Positions 12,346-24,525 of a DNA stretch of 64,000 bases are shown here, in pieces; within the stretch, counting starts at the first letter, position 1; the number at the start of each line of letters is the position of its first letter. Under the pieces are notes generated by a model. It saw only the letters and a program-made list of their open reading frames with translations. It was not told where the DNA came from and searched no databases. A program made the position numbers and the translations under genes. This DNA is from Epiperipatus broadwayi (lineage: Eukaryota; Onychophora; Udeonychophora; Euonychophora; Peripatidae): positions 31,588,885-31,652,884 of the forward strand of contig JAQFVV010012394.1 in NCBI GenBank assembly GCA_028023455.1. The letters run 5' to 3'.

Positions 12346-12649
12346 AAATACATTACATAAATTTGCATACACTAAATTTAGATATAATGTTTTACCAGCA
12401 CTTCCATCATATGCTATAAATATGGGAACTAGATGTTCCTGAAAGAGCTTAACCATTATATTTTGTTTATTATTATAGCTTCACATTTTCTGCATTTTAG
12501 TGTAATATAAACATTACTTTGTTATATGTGAAGTATAATTAATTATTTAAATATATTCTGTAAAGTATATTTTGAATTAGCAAAAATAGCACAATCAACA
12601 GAATATTATAAATTCATAATCAAAAAGAAAAACAAATTCAATAAAAAAA

Positions 12650-13190
12650 TCCCCCATCAAAATATCTTCATGCTTCTTTGATTAATCTGCCTTCAAACAG
12701 TTCCAAATGCCATTGTGATAAAATTTGAAAACAATGTTGGAGAAAGTGTATATTCTTGTTTAACACCAGTTTTCATTGGAAATGCCTGATTTTTCATTGG
12801 TAATAATAACACTTTCCTCTCATTCCATCATGTAGCAGCTATATAATATGAATAAATTTTGGTAGACAACCAACTTCCTCATACAATGCCATAGACCAGT
12901 CGTAATAATTGAATTGAATGCATAACCAAATCAATAAAATTAATATATGATGATTCCTTTGTTCCTATCACTTTTCTTGCATTTTCTTTGAAACAAGATC
13001 CATGTTATAATCGTTTTTGATTCTTTAAAACCATATTGCGTCTCTGGTAACCAATCATCTATGACTGGAAGCAACCTAATTAACTAAATACTGGATATTT
13101 TTTGTTCTTAAAAATTGGAATAATATAGAAATCTTTAAGATCAGGTGGCATAACTTCATAGATTTCTATACATCAACAAAATAAATTTAT
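12650..13190 (-). mobile_element. Decayed LINE reverse transcriptase fragment
   Basis: On the - strand, broken frames give IIPIFKNKKYPVFS (13120 region), SYINFIDLVMHSI (12960 region) and MKTGVKQEYTFSNIVFKF (12770 region). These match the order of RT motifs PVFK..., FIDF.KAFDSI and TGVKQGCTLSP.LF. Every motif is damaged. The family is not resolved. Confidence 0.6.
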
Positions 13191-13214
13191 GCTTTGATAA
13201 AAGAGAAAAAAGTT

Positions 13215-13605
13215 ACTGTTTTGGTAGATATTTTTATATTCATAGTCAAGGCAGTATCGACATTATTATTTATGGGAAACATTATATGTTCATAGTCAAG
13301 ACATTATCCATTATTGCTATTTGCAAAAGACAATGGCTTAAAAATTACTTTTTATGGAAGAGATTTTCATATTCATAATCAGGTTAGCCATCAAAATTAC
13401 TATGATAAAAAGCATCTTGACATTCATAGTCAGGATATCATCAATATTATTATTTACATGAGATATTTTCATTTACACAGTCAAGGTATCATTTATTATT
13501 ATTATATGAAAGACATTTTTATATTCATAGTCAGGGTGTCCATCAAAATTATTGTCAGAGTAGGACATTTTGATATTCATAGTTAGAGCGACATTAAAAT
13601 GCCTG
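13215..13605. repeat. Minisatellite, roughly 55-65 base units
   Basis: Six or seven imperfect units share a core like attttcatattcatagtcag, followed by gtatcatc..attattattt. They are spaced 50 to 75 bases apart. The array lies downstream of the - strand LINE fragment. One frame is open across it (13314-13586) but only because the unit lacks stops; I do not call a gene. Confidence 0.75.
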
Positions 13606-14159
13606 GTTATTGGAAATGCTATTTTTTAAATCACTTTCCTATATTTAATATATTAAAATTTCATGGGACAAGTTCTGCAAATTTTTGTTTCATTATTTCA
13701 ATTGCGTTTCTCTCTCTTCTTTATCAAACTTATTTTATAAACATACACTGAAAAATTAAAAATGATATTTTAGTCGATTAAAACAAGATCGAAAAATAAT
13801 ATTTTAATAAGGATTCTAACATTTTTGATAATATCCAAGCTTTTAAATACATTTTTATTAATAAATTTTATCGTTCTTTATACATTTTTTTATTTAAAAA
13901 AATATTTCACATTTTAACTGATTGCTTTGTGATTTGACTAATTGATGATGTTCTTTTTATTTTAAAAAAATTAATCTGGCATAGTTGTGACAGATGTTAA
14001 GAACGGTGTAAGGTTTCTTACTTTGACGTGGAAAAAAAAGTAAATTCACAAAGATATAAATTTATTTACATATAACTTTTTATTTAAATGATTATGCTTA
14101 GTTTTGTCTACTTTTATTTTATTTTGTTATATGCAATATTCGATTAAAAATTATATTCC

Positions 14160-14990
14160 GCCTGTAAACAAATGGGAATATAATTGATTCAATTAATCAT
14201 AGAATTAAACTTCGATGGCGAGTTTTAGGTGGAAATAATTTAATATTAAAAGATCGTCAACGTGTTTGAAAATAAAAAAATTGAATAGATGTGTTTTCCA
14301 ATTCTTATTTATGACATTATTTATAGTTGAATACTTAATAGAAGAGCAATATTATGACTTCAGATCATTCAATAAAGTATGAAGAGATGTACTAGGAGTT
14401 TCCAGATGGAATTCAAAACAAAATACATTGGAACAAAAGGAAAAAGTTATTTCTCAATATATTTATTAAGGCTTTATATGTGCATTGATATTTATTGACT
14501 GGTCTTTTGATTCTTGAGGTCCATACTAGGTCAGTATACTATTTGGTACTTCCTTGATCTTCTAAGTCAATCTTTATTTATGAGGTTCCATGTATTTTTG
14601 TGTTTAATAATAGGCTCCAGAATTAGATCTCTCCTTCTGAATTCCTATTATTTGTTGCTAATAAAAAATTATTTGTTTTGATGCAAAAAGGTATTTCTGA
14701 TATCAAAGAAAGAATTAAGAGACTGAAATACAGTTGAACCAGACATACTGCTTGAAGATATGATAGTAAATGGATAGTTCAAGTTTTAAATGGATCAAGA
14801 GATTGTAAAAGATCTAGGAAGAAATCACACGTGAGGTGAATGAATAAATTAAGAAAGTTTGCTAGTGTATGTAAAGAAAAAAAGCTACGGATGGGAAAAA
14901 TTTGATTAAATTTGGGAAGATATTTACCCATAAATAATTCAGCAATGGTTGAAGATTATGACGATAATGAAGATGATATATATATGTTAA
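14160..14990 (+). mobile_element. RTE-like LINE 3' part, interrupted
   Basis: The + strand reads SINHRIKLRWRVLGGNNLIL (14190 on), matching DKINHRIKLGWSAF..NNLIL of copy 1. After an unrelated stretch of about 200 bases (14490-14690), it resumes with DIKERIKRLKYS, RDCKRSRKKSHVR and NKLRKFASV. This matches the RTE C-terminus W.GH...RD.KR.RGRP. The tail is rich in gatgatgat near 14965-14995. It is degraded by several stops. Confidence 0.7.
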
Positions 14991-15814
14991 ACTGAATGAT
15001 GATTATATAATGACTTTTATATGTGTAGTGTTTAGTCAGGTTAAGTGAATGCTAGGGTTATTTAAACCATACATTGAATATTAAATTGCACAACAAAAGT
15101 AAAATTGTTATGAATATTTGCCGAATGTTTCAAAGCTAATATATATATATATATATATTCGAGCTTTAAATAAATGTTTAGAAAAACTAAATAAATTTTG
15201 AAGCTATTTAAAATGTTTTGGTACTATTAATCTACTAAATGGCTTAAAATGTTTCTGGAATTAATTAAAGTGTTTTTGAAAAAGTGATTATTTCTACAAT
15301 TAATTAATGAAAAATACTTGAATTGAATTAACATGTAATTTGATTAAAATAAAGTACAAAATATCCCAGTGTTTATTTTCCAAAATACAATTGTTAAAGC
15401 TAACTATGAAAAGAAATCTTACAAGATTCAAACACTTGTTAATCACTGAAGTGCAAAGTTAAGTGTGGAGCAGTGGAAGAAGTATCCATGAATATATAAC
15501 TTAAGGGATTATCTTTAACAATTAAGCTGTGAAATTAGGCAACTTGTGATTTGCGATAGGTCATATTGCCCTTATTGTTATTTTAGCAAGGCTGGTCCTT
15601 TGTTATTAATTAGTATAATTAAATAAACTTAACTATAACCGTTAAAATATTTCAGATATAAATGTATATATTGAAATTTTATTGTATTAGATATTATACT
15701 ATTAATTCTAAATATTATATACATATATATTTGTACCGTTATTTTGGTACAAACGGGTGATTGGTATTCTTCCATTAAAGAAGATTGCTGAAAAAAAATG
15801 TTTTATTAAAATAT

Positions 15815-17095
15815 AATAGTTCCAAACTCTCCATAGAGGAATGTCATCACAAGCTTTTGAAATAAATGGATGCAGGAAGGTTTGTTCATAAAATCCCTAT
15901 TTAGTGCCTATTCATGCCACATCATCAGATGAGTTTCTAGCTTGTGGGTTTCATTGATGAGGAGCCTTGGATCTGAAACCAGTGCACCAAGATCTTAGAA
16001 TTTAATGCAAACCTGCAGCAGTCATCATCTTTTACCTATTTGGTTAACTACAAAGCTAGGAACCTAAGATAAGCCCAAGATGAACGCACCATAATGTTTC
16101 AAACCCTAGCTCGTTCACTTGTATAATCATATAGATGTGAACTCAGTTCAGCATCAATACATTTTGGTGCCTTTGGATTTCAAAAAACATAGGGCAGGAT
16201 AGGTATAAAGCCATCAAAACATCACATGATTATCATTTCACAGCTTACACTTGTTGTTAATAAGAGTACCAAACTCTCAATGTAGTAGTGCCACTAAGTG
16301 CAAACCTTTATAATCAATGAATACGGGAAAGTTTGTGCATAAAACCTTTATCTAGTGCTTACTCATCCAACATTCCTAGACTAGTTTCTAGATTTCATCA
16401 CTGAGAAGCCTTGGATTTGAGAGCACTCTCCATAGACTTTAGAATCTAATGCAATCCTCCAACAGCCACCATTTACCTACTTTGTTAACTATAAGGAGTA
16501 CCATAATGTTTCTAATGCAAGCTCATTCACTTATATAGTCATCTAGGTCTAAGCACAGTTCAGCATTTATATATTTTGTTGTGAGGTTTCTTTGACACCA
16601 TTGCATACAGTTTCATACTCTTATTAGCACCATGTGTAAGCATACGAAATGGTGTTCATATGTTTTAATCATTTTATACCCATTCTGCCTATAGAATAAT
16701 GGTCACTGTAGTTTTTGACAATACAAGGACACCAAAATGTATGCATGCTGAACTGAGTTCAGATCTATATGGCTGTGCAAGTGAATAGGATTAAGTCTGA
16801 AACATTATGGTGTTTTCATCTTGAGCTCCTACTTTTATAATTAACCAAATATGTAAAAAGTTGCTTCTGGGGGCTTTCTCATTGATGAAAGCCATAAGCT
16901 AGAAATTAGTCTGGGGGTGTTGGATGAGTAGGCACTAGATAGGGATTTTATGCACAAATCTTCCTGCATCCATTGATTATGAAGGTTTGCATTTGGTGGC
17001 ATTAGTGTATGAAGAGTTTGGTACTCTTACTAATAGCATGTATAAACATATGAAATGTGTGACCAGGTGATGCTTTAATGGTTTTTTATGTAATA
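15815..17095. repeat. Family B elements in both orientations
   Basis: Two - strand copies (about 15815-16190 and 16262-16600) are followed by one + copy (about 16700-17045). They share ccaaactctccat.gtagtgccac, the gcacaaac and ttgtgcat blocks, and the hammerhead-like core. The cores lie at 15922-15965 (-), 16375-16410 (-, stem II shortened) and 16875-16917 (+). The arrangement makes long inverted repeats within about 1.3 kb. Confidence 0.8.
16875..16917 (+). ncRNA. Hammerhead-like ribozyme remnant, family B
   Basis: The core reads TTGATGA (first C mutated), stem II AGC with loop CATAA and GCT, GAAA, then TTAGTC. Stem I pairs TTCTCA with TGGGGG, using G-U pairs. Stem II AGC/GCT here replaces GGC/GCC of the 26.2 kb copy, a paired change. 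The mutated C3 probably inactivates this copy. Confidence 0.45.
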
Positions 17096-17099
17096 AACA

Positions 17100-18057
17100 A
17101 GCTTTATTATTTTTATTTTAACTACCCAGATAATCAAAAATATACATGTAGATTTTTTAAGATAAAAAAATGTAAATAATTATAGAGGGGTGTGTGATTT
17201 TTCTTCTCCATATTTAAATATAACTAATCGGAATACTGATCACCAATATGAACTTAGTTAATGAAAAAAGTTAGTTTGTATAAAATCAATCCTTGTTAAA
17301 TTTTGTAAAGTATTAATTTATTTTGCTGAATTAAATTATGTTAATCCGCAAAACAAAAATAAATGCTTTATTAAAGATATAAACCATATAGTATATGTAA
17401 GTTATGACTTAATTATAATAAAAATAAGTTTTTCATGGGGAATTGAATTCCATAAAAAATAAAGTAAAGTGTGAATAAATGCTTGTGTGATGGAATCACA
17501 CTAGTGGTATAAAATAATGACTCTAACAACTTTGATTTATTCCTTCCTTGCTTTATTCATATTATTTATGGTTCTTCAAATTAGAGGGTTGTATTCTTCA
17601 TTGAGCAATGGAAAATGGAGAAAGTTCCACAAAACTGTATAAGAATATTTTGCCTTGTGTTTCTTTTTACGTGCATATATAATTCAAACCAGATGCATTG
17701 GTAAACAGATATGGTCATCAATATCTTCTTCCTACCCTAAAGTCAAAAGAATACCTTGATTCAAAATGACATACCTACATTATAATATTAGGACTCCTAG
17801 GAGGTTAATAAAAAATAACACTTCAACTGGACATAATGGATCTCGTAGTATAAATAAAAAACCCATGGTTATGGTATACATGTATTATACAAATCATTAA
17901 ATATATTCAAGGAAATAATAGGTAAGATTAATGAAAGTTCTATACCCAACTTAAATGTTTATCTAAACTGGTAACATAATTTTTTACGGAATTCAAAAGT
18001 CAGATGAATTAAACTTTATTGCTAAAAGAATAATTAATTAAATTTATAATTAAGAAT

Positions 18058-18094
<37 letters not shown>

Positions 18095-19660
18095 TATGTA
18101 ATGTTGTATCTATACAGTAATGTTTAATAATATTTAGTAGGATAGTATTAATATATAATTTAGTATTTATAGTGTGTCCTTAGGTGTTTATTAAATCTAT
18201 ATGATAATTTCAATTCAGAAATCTTCATTGTTTAGATTCCACCATGTATGAATGCTAATACATACACAGAATTAATTTACTAAATTTTCATAAATAGAAA
18301 TCCACTAACAAAAAAATGCTGTAATTAGAAAGAAGAAGAAAAAAATCAGTCTCTATTAATTAATCTTAAGATCAGTGTGTTTAGTTAATGTGGTTCACTG
18401 AACACACACTTGGACCTGAAACAACTAAATAAAAGCTGTCACAAGTTATAGTTCACTTTTATATCATATCATATAATGTGACCAAGGATTAGATTGACCA
18501 GGAAATATAATCTCATTTTTCCTAATATTTATTTATTAAAATAAAAAGGAGGGAGTGATTTGGTCATATCACAAATATTACTCTGTTATACTTGTATGTA
18601 TATTATAGATGATTCAAAATCCCTTTAATAAACAAGATCTATATAAATATAATAAAAAAATAACATGTAAAATCTACAATCCAATACAAGTTGTTATCAT
18701 TATCTCTTTCATTATTTTAAGTCTATACCTTTATTAAAATCACTTGCCCTTTATATATTAAATTAGTCTCATTCATGGGTAATTGGTAAATATAATATGT
18801 CAGGTGTTGAGATGTAGCACATACCAAGTTTGTAACTTCAATGAATGAAATTTTACTGATGTTCAAAAACACCATAAATAAACAACAAAGTTAAATTCTG
18901 GTTAATAGTGTTCATTTAATATCCACTTAAGTGGGTCAAAAGAAGTATGTAGTGAACAATGTTTTTTTTTAAAAAAAATGTTAGTTATAATGTAAATTGT
19001 GTATAATCAAAATTATAGAACTTTATGTCCATCTGATGATAACATCTCTTATAGTACTCTTGAATTTATTTTAACCCTTCAATTGATATATTCTCTGGTA
19101 ACAATTTTTATAATTATTCACCGCTTGATTTTTAATATTAAATATTTATTCTGTATTAGAGTTTAATATATTGAACTTGATTTGATAGAAATATAATATT
19201 ATAACAAAAAATATAAACAATCATATTTGGAATTGGAAGATATATAAAAAAATAAAATTAAGATAATACATAATAAGGCAATTGAACTTTTTTCTGAGTG
19301 GATAGTGGAAAGGAACGTCAGCTCAACTAACGGAAATGGAAATTAACAAAATCTTTGTTGAATGAATATTCTTTTTTAAAACATGAATGTATAAGTATGA
19401 AGCCATCAAATACTGTTCTAAATTTTAAACTTGTATTTATAATTTTTAAAATATTAAAAAGAATTGCATTCAAAATGGCATTAACTAATATACTGCTATC
19501 GTTTTTTGATTACCTTTACATTCGTATTTGTTAACTTAAATTTTTAAAAATAAACTACTAAATCAAATTATAATCTTGTATATTTTTTGTTTTTAAAGAA
19601 TTATTGTACAAATATCATATAAAAATAATAAATATTTAAATAAACTGAAAAAAAAAACAA
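17100..19660. other. AT-rich intron, no element recognised
   Basis: About 2.5 kb of AT-rich sequence. It has a TA microsatellite at 18059-18092 and otherwise only short A/T runs. No motif of a known element or exon was found on either strand. Confidence 0.5.
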
Positions 19661-20834
19661 GGTTATTTTTTGCTGTTTACAAGAGACAAAAGAACTGAAT
19701 GCTCAATCCCCATGATAACTGTTCTTTACCTATTAGCACTTTAGTAAGTATGGTTCACACTCTTTGAAGTTTATTTTGGCCATGGACTTCTGTAGATTTG
19801 CACCCTCTTCAGAATTTTTTGAACTTATAAATTAATATAGTGTCTGCTATCAAAATGAATGCAAAATTTGAAAATGGGTGCTACAGGTGCCTACAGGAAA
19901 GATGAAGGTTCATCAGTGGCACTCCTTGAAAAGACCTCTGAATAAAATCCTTTATAATTATTAATAACAATGCTTTAATAAAAATTTCTAAATTTATATT
20001 GTTTTCTTAGAAAAGTGTTTTAACTGTTATTTATATTGACAATGTTTACAAATTAGTGGATACCCTCCCCTTCTTACTTGCAAACAAAATGAAATATGGG
20101 TGTGCATGTGAAATGTGAACCCAATAATCTCTGAAAATCTTTTCTGCTTAATAATCAGGCCTTAATAAATTCAAACACTAACACAAATATGTTGGACTTT
20201 CAATTAAAGTCAATCTTAGCAACCATTCATCAGCCCTTTCGTTTTGGCTAAAATGAAACTCTCTAACCATCAACCTTCTCTCACAAAAATCACCTCTAAA
20301 TTAATTTATTAGCAGACTAGAGAAAGAATTTTTATCAAATAATAGCGCCATTTACTATTATCATCTTCTGTTTTTAAGGTGTCATTTGCTTCCAATTCCA
20401 ATGTAAACGTATTACACTCTTTATATGGTAACATTCATCTATTTACAGAATCTTCTCGTTTTTTTTGCAAATTTCTAATAAAGTTATATGTCATGAAATT
20501 AAAAATGTGAAAAATGGTAAAAGTCCAGGCAAAGTTAAAATTAACGTTGCTTATACAAAAGAAGCAGGAAATGAAAAATGAAAGCATATTTGGAAAAGCT
20601 ATTTAAATGATAATAATCTACAGATAATTGAGACATAGTGGTAATTGTAACATTAATACTATTGCAATTAAGATATTTATTAATATCATTGCAGTAATCA
20701 CATCCATGTTTTTAAAAGTCAATATACCTATAAAGACCGATGAGCCAAAATTGTCTTTGTGCTTTGAATTTCAAAAATATAAAAAAGGCATTTGTTTGAA
20801 GTTTTGGGATGATAGCATTTAGAAATAATTATCA

Positions 20835-21070
20835 GAATACCTCAGTTGGTTAAAGCATCATCCTGAATTTAATATTCATGAAGCTAAAAATCCAGGTTTG
20901 ATTTCCATGCTAGCACTTTCACTGGTCAGACCAGTACTACCTAAAAAAAAGAGGAGAATAATATCACGGGAACATTATGCTGTAAATTAAATTATGCATT
21001 ACCATTATAAAAGTTGAATGTATTTGGAAAGTTTGAATTTCTTTAGACATTCAATATTTAACATTAGATG
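20835..21070 (+). mobile_element. tRNA-derived SINE, type 1
   Basis: It begins cctcagttggttaaagcatc (box A-like), has aaaatccaggtttgatttcc (box B-like), ctggtcagaccag and the purine-rich gaggagaa block. It ends with a tail shared with other copies: gttgaatgtatttggaaa and ttagacattca..gatgatgga. It is inserted in the RTE copy. Confidence 0.78.
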
Positions 21071-21424
21071 ATGGACTATAATTACTCCATGAAGAGGCAT
21101 TTGATTTTATAAGCATATCTGCAGTGATCAATGCTTTAGGAACATTAAGAAATAGTTTCAGAATATGTAAATTCTAAAGATGTATCAAAATTCACCAACC
21201 TTGATTGGATTTCATAGTGGCCCTAAGATTAACATATTATGATATATGTCAGAGTGATTTTATAACTCCAAAATCTTTTACAGCAGTTTTATTAGATGCA
21301 TCTTTGAGTTAAAATAAACAAAAATAAGCAAAAGAGAATAAAATAAATGGTTTTAAATTACCTAGATTTTAGTTCAGACTGATTGGTTTTGCAAATAATG
21401 CTTCACAACTTTGACTAATTAATA

Positions 21425-21835
21425 ATTTGAAAGACAGAATGGATCTATCTCAGACATCCCAGGTCGTATACAGTATTTCATGCCCTCAGGCTTGATGAGT
21501 GCCATATACTACGAGGAAACCAAGGCCACTGTTCATAATAGAGCTGCTCAACACATGTATATGTATAGAAGAGCAAAAAAGAATAATGATAACTTCTCAA
21601 TATTTTTTGAACATGAGAATCAGGCTGGCCATGTGTTTGAACCCTGCAACCCCAAGATAGTATGTTCCGAAGCCAATGATGGCAAAAGAAAAATCAAAGA
21701 GGCATATTTTATTGTCAGTGATAACAATGCCATAAATAGACGCGATACATGTTTTTCTATTTCGAGAAAATGGACAAATTAATTTGCATTTGCATATTTT
21801 ATTAGTTTATAACATCACAGCAATGTTTATATCTT
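21425..21835 (+). mobile_element. PLE fragment with GIY-YIG endonuclease C-terminus
   Basis: An open stretch at 21480-21782 reads HNRAAQHMYMYRRAKKNNDN, HENQAGHVFEPCNPKIVCSE and KRKIKEAYFIVSDNNAINRR. It fits the GIY-YIG family pattern R..EH......NDNS...EH....GH.F....KI......RR.KEA..I......INRDDG. The CxC..YIG start is blurred (AIYYEETKATV). It ends at a stop after SRKWTN and is inserted in the RTE LINE. Confidence 0.72.
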
Positions 21836-22958
21836 ATTTTGGCCATGAATATGAGGGAAACCTCGAAAGTACTAGGTCTAAATTGATTTGATTTTTTTTT
21901 TTTTTTTGGTTGATACTTATAGCTTCTTCTTCAGCGGATAAATCGCTTTTATATGATAAGAATTATTAGATAAAATTTAGATCGTATATTTAAAAATAAT
22001 TATTTAAAAAAAATAAAGATCTATTTACTGATTGTTCATATTAAGAGAAAATAAAGATGAAATTAAAAAGATAATCATTGCAAATATTTTTTCTTGTGAT
22101 TAATACATGAAATAAAATAGATGCTCTTAACAGCAAAATCATCTTGAGTACAGAGATTTGGTTGAAAAATGTAATATTAAAAAGAAATATATTTATATTT
22201 TGGAAAAAAATAGTAGTTTTACTAGTTTTACGTATAGATTTGAGATCTCTGGTCATTCAAAAGCAGAAGTGTATAAATGTTTCAGATAATGCTATAAATT
22301 TTATTGAGATATAGGTTGGGAATAAGAAGAAGAAATTGAAACCGAAATGCATAGGTAAGGTAACAAGCAGGCATCACTGACATCGTTGAAAGAATTCAAA
22401 GATTGCAATATATTCAACTGGACATATTGACAGAAGATGTCACAATATATGGACAGTTGAAACGTTTAAACTTGATCCCAAAAGATTGCAAAAACTACAT
22501 GTAATAAACCAGATACGATAAAGATTTCTGTGGAGATGTAGAAAAGTAGAAGCTAAGAATGGCAAACCCTGGATTCAATATGAATCTATGTTTATCCTGA
22601 AACATATATATAATGTGGACAAGTTATTATGATAATATATTATCATAATTTTAACAATTATAAATCTTTTGCATGAGAAGGTCTATATAAATCCAATTTT
22701 TCAAATCCATAGATTCTCTTTATAACATCACACCAGAAAACTTTCTTATTTATTTACCTCATGTGATCTCTTACTATTATGATTCTGTTTAAACCTTTAA
22801 CTATTCATTTATTATCACTTGTAACAATATTTACAAGCCAACTCGATTTCATATTCTAAATTGTAATTGGTTGTTCTCTTCCTCATGTGCATACATATAA
22901 ATAGAGAGTGTTTATTTTAAATTTTTACTTACTTAAAATAAACTTGTATTTATTTCAG

Positions 22959-23047
22959 ACATGGTACAAGATGTGCTGGAGAGATAGCCATGAAAGCAGA
23001 TAACAGCTATTGTGGAGTTGGGATTGCTTATAATGCACAAGTAGGAG
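22959..23047 (+). CDS. PCSK1-like: PC1/3-like convertase exon c with catalytic His (89 nt)
   Basis: Acceptor tatttatttcag and donor gtaatt. It completes Arg and encodes [15 protein letters not shown] then [22 protein letters not shown] carries the catalytic histidine and one conserved cysteine of the S8B family. The wording AGEIAM is typical of PC1/3-like members. It ends one base into a Gly codon completed by the next exon. The preceding intron is 11.1 kb and is filled with LINE, PLE and SINE debris. Confidence 0.94.
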
Positions 23048-23284
23048 GTAATTAAAATATATTAAATACTAATATGATTTTTATTAATGTGGGAGTAAGA
23101 ATACATCTGTTAAAAATGATATGCATTTTAAATGGCAAAACAATTTGTAGCGTCAGTAATAATTTGCTGTCTGTCATAAGTTTTAAAAAATTAGAAACTT
23201 AAACTAATTGAAAATTAAAGAAAAATGTTAACTTTATCTGAAGATTAAGGAAGCATATTAATAGTAATTATATGTCGGATTATT

Positions 23285-23705
23285 TTTAACATCTTTTATT
23301 AAATATTGAATGTATTTAGAAAAATTCAAACTTTATTTAAACTATCTAAATACATTCAACTCTTAGTAAAAGCACACAGGTTAGTGTATAACATAATATT
23401 TCAAATGTTATTGTTCTCTCTCTTCATGTGTTGGTGCCTAACCCATCTCTGACCCATCACTGATCCATCACTGTATTTGAATCAAAATTGAACCTGAACT
23501 TTAAATTTGTGAATATTGAATTTAAAATAAAGCACTGACTAACTACTCTTGTGGTTAATTGGAGTATTATCTTAGATTCAGTATTTCCAAACTTAGAAAA
23601 TCCAGATCCAATTCTCATGCTAGTATTGTCACTGGTTAGTCCAGAAACCCTTGAAGAAGAGAGAAGGATATTACTCAAAATATGTTAAATATTGTAATGT
23701 TATAT
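23285..23705. mobile_element. Two type 1 SINEs, tail to tail inverted pair
   Basis: A - strand copy (about 23285-23475, body truncated) shows the tail acattcaac and the block cacaggttagtgtataacat. A + strand copy (about 23525-23705) shows tggttaattggagtattatc, atccagatccaattctcatg, cactggttagtccag and gaagaagag. They are in inverted orientation less than 400 bases downstream of the catalytic-His exon. Confidence 0.72.
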
Positions 23706-24093
23706 TTAGTCCTGTGGGTTAAATATAATCTGTAATGTTTAAAAAAATTTTTTTTAGCATAAATAAACTTAAATTGTAATAAATAAATTCCCTTATTGAT
23801 AAACTATATAGCTTCTTACATAAAACAATTTACTCAACGTTTGAATATTAATTGCTTAAGAAATATTAATTAGCGTCTTTAATATTTGTTTAAAAATCCA
23901 AAGTTAATAGTTTAAATCTGAACAAGAGTTAATTTAAAGGATACTATACAGTACAGGCTTTTTCATACTTGCACTTCGATATGTAATATATAGGGGGGGG
24001 GGATAAACCCAGACTCTCACATGACTCTCAATCATTCATACTATCTCATACCACTGATACACTTAACACACACATGTCAAAAAGATAAATAAT

Positions 24094-24138
24094 CACCAGC
24101 ATACATATTTTGTGCTAAGCCAGCACTCACCAGTTGGT
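24094..24138 (-). ncRNA. Hammerhead-like ribozyme, family A left arm
   Basis: Read on the - strand: ACCAA, CTGGTGA, stem II GTGC with loop TGGCTTA and GCAC, AAAA, then ATGTATG and CTGGT. Compared with the right arm, stem II changes from ATGC/GCAT to GTGC/GCAC, a compensatory pair. CTGGTGA and AAAA deviate from CUGANGA and GAAA, so this arm is probably inactive. Confidence 0.5.
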
Positions 24139-24481
24139 CCAGGGTATCATCTCCATACATGTATACAATCAAAACTTACCTTATATTAAGATAGCCAATC
24201 TTCATACTTTAATGGACAGGCTTCAAACCATTCCACCCCACAACACTTTGGCTTATGTCCTGTACATGAGGGTCAGTGACTTACGGTCAACATGGGTAGA
24301 ATGGGAAGGTTGACACTAAAGGTGGGCTTTGAACGTTCCATCATCAGATTTTCAATGAAATGGATGGCTGAAGAGTTGTGGGGTGGAATGGTTTGAAGCC
24401 TGTTCATTAAAGTATGAGGATTGTCTATCTTAATATATATCTAAGCACTTATAGTATATATGTGTAGAGATGATAATCTGG

Positions 24482-24525
24482 ACCAACTGATGAATGCTGG
24501 TTTAGCATGAAATATGTATATTGGT
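24482..24525 (+). ncRNA. Type I hammerhead ribozyme, family A, intact core
   Basis: Stem I: ACCAA (24482-24486) pairs with TTGGT (24521-24525), 5 bp. Core CUGAUGA is at 24487-24493. Stem II: ATGC (24494-24497), loop TGGTTTA, GCAT (24505-24508), 4 bp. GAA follows at 24509-24511, then stem III ATA/TAT (24512-24514 with 24517-24519) around a 2-base gap. Predicted cleavage is after A24520 (AUA, a NUH triplet). All invariant core bases are present. Stem III is too tight for a monomer, as in retrozyme and satellite hammerheads that work as dimers. This is from hand folding only; activity is not shown. Confidence 0.68.

Larger units (their letters stand above)
20480..22620 (+). mobile_element. RTE-like LINE copy with nested SINE and PLE insertions
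   Basis: The pieces are in RT order on +: KNGKSPGKVKINV (20508 on), EEAFDFISISAVINAL (21090 on), DFITPKSFTAVLLDA (21256 on), FRLIGFANNA (21375 on, the decayed FADD box). After an insertion come IVERIQRLQ- and RRCHNIWTVE-like C-terminal segments (22380-22500), DPKRLQKLH and WRCRKV. Into it are inserted a SINE (about 20835-21070) and a PLE fragment (about 21430-21830). The element is thoroughly decayed. Confidence 0.7.

Noticed and set aside
20628-20822. Open frame of 64 codons
   Set aside because: It falls inside decayed RTE LINE DNA and matches no motif.
23992-24003. G run as a regulatory or G-quadruplex site (also 31141-31148)
   Set aside because: Single G tracts without the further G runs a quadruplex needs.
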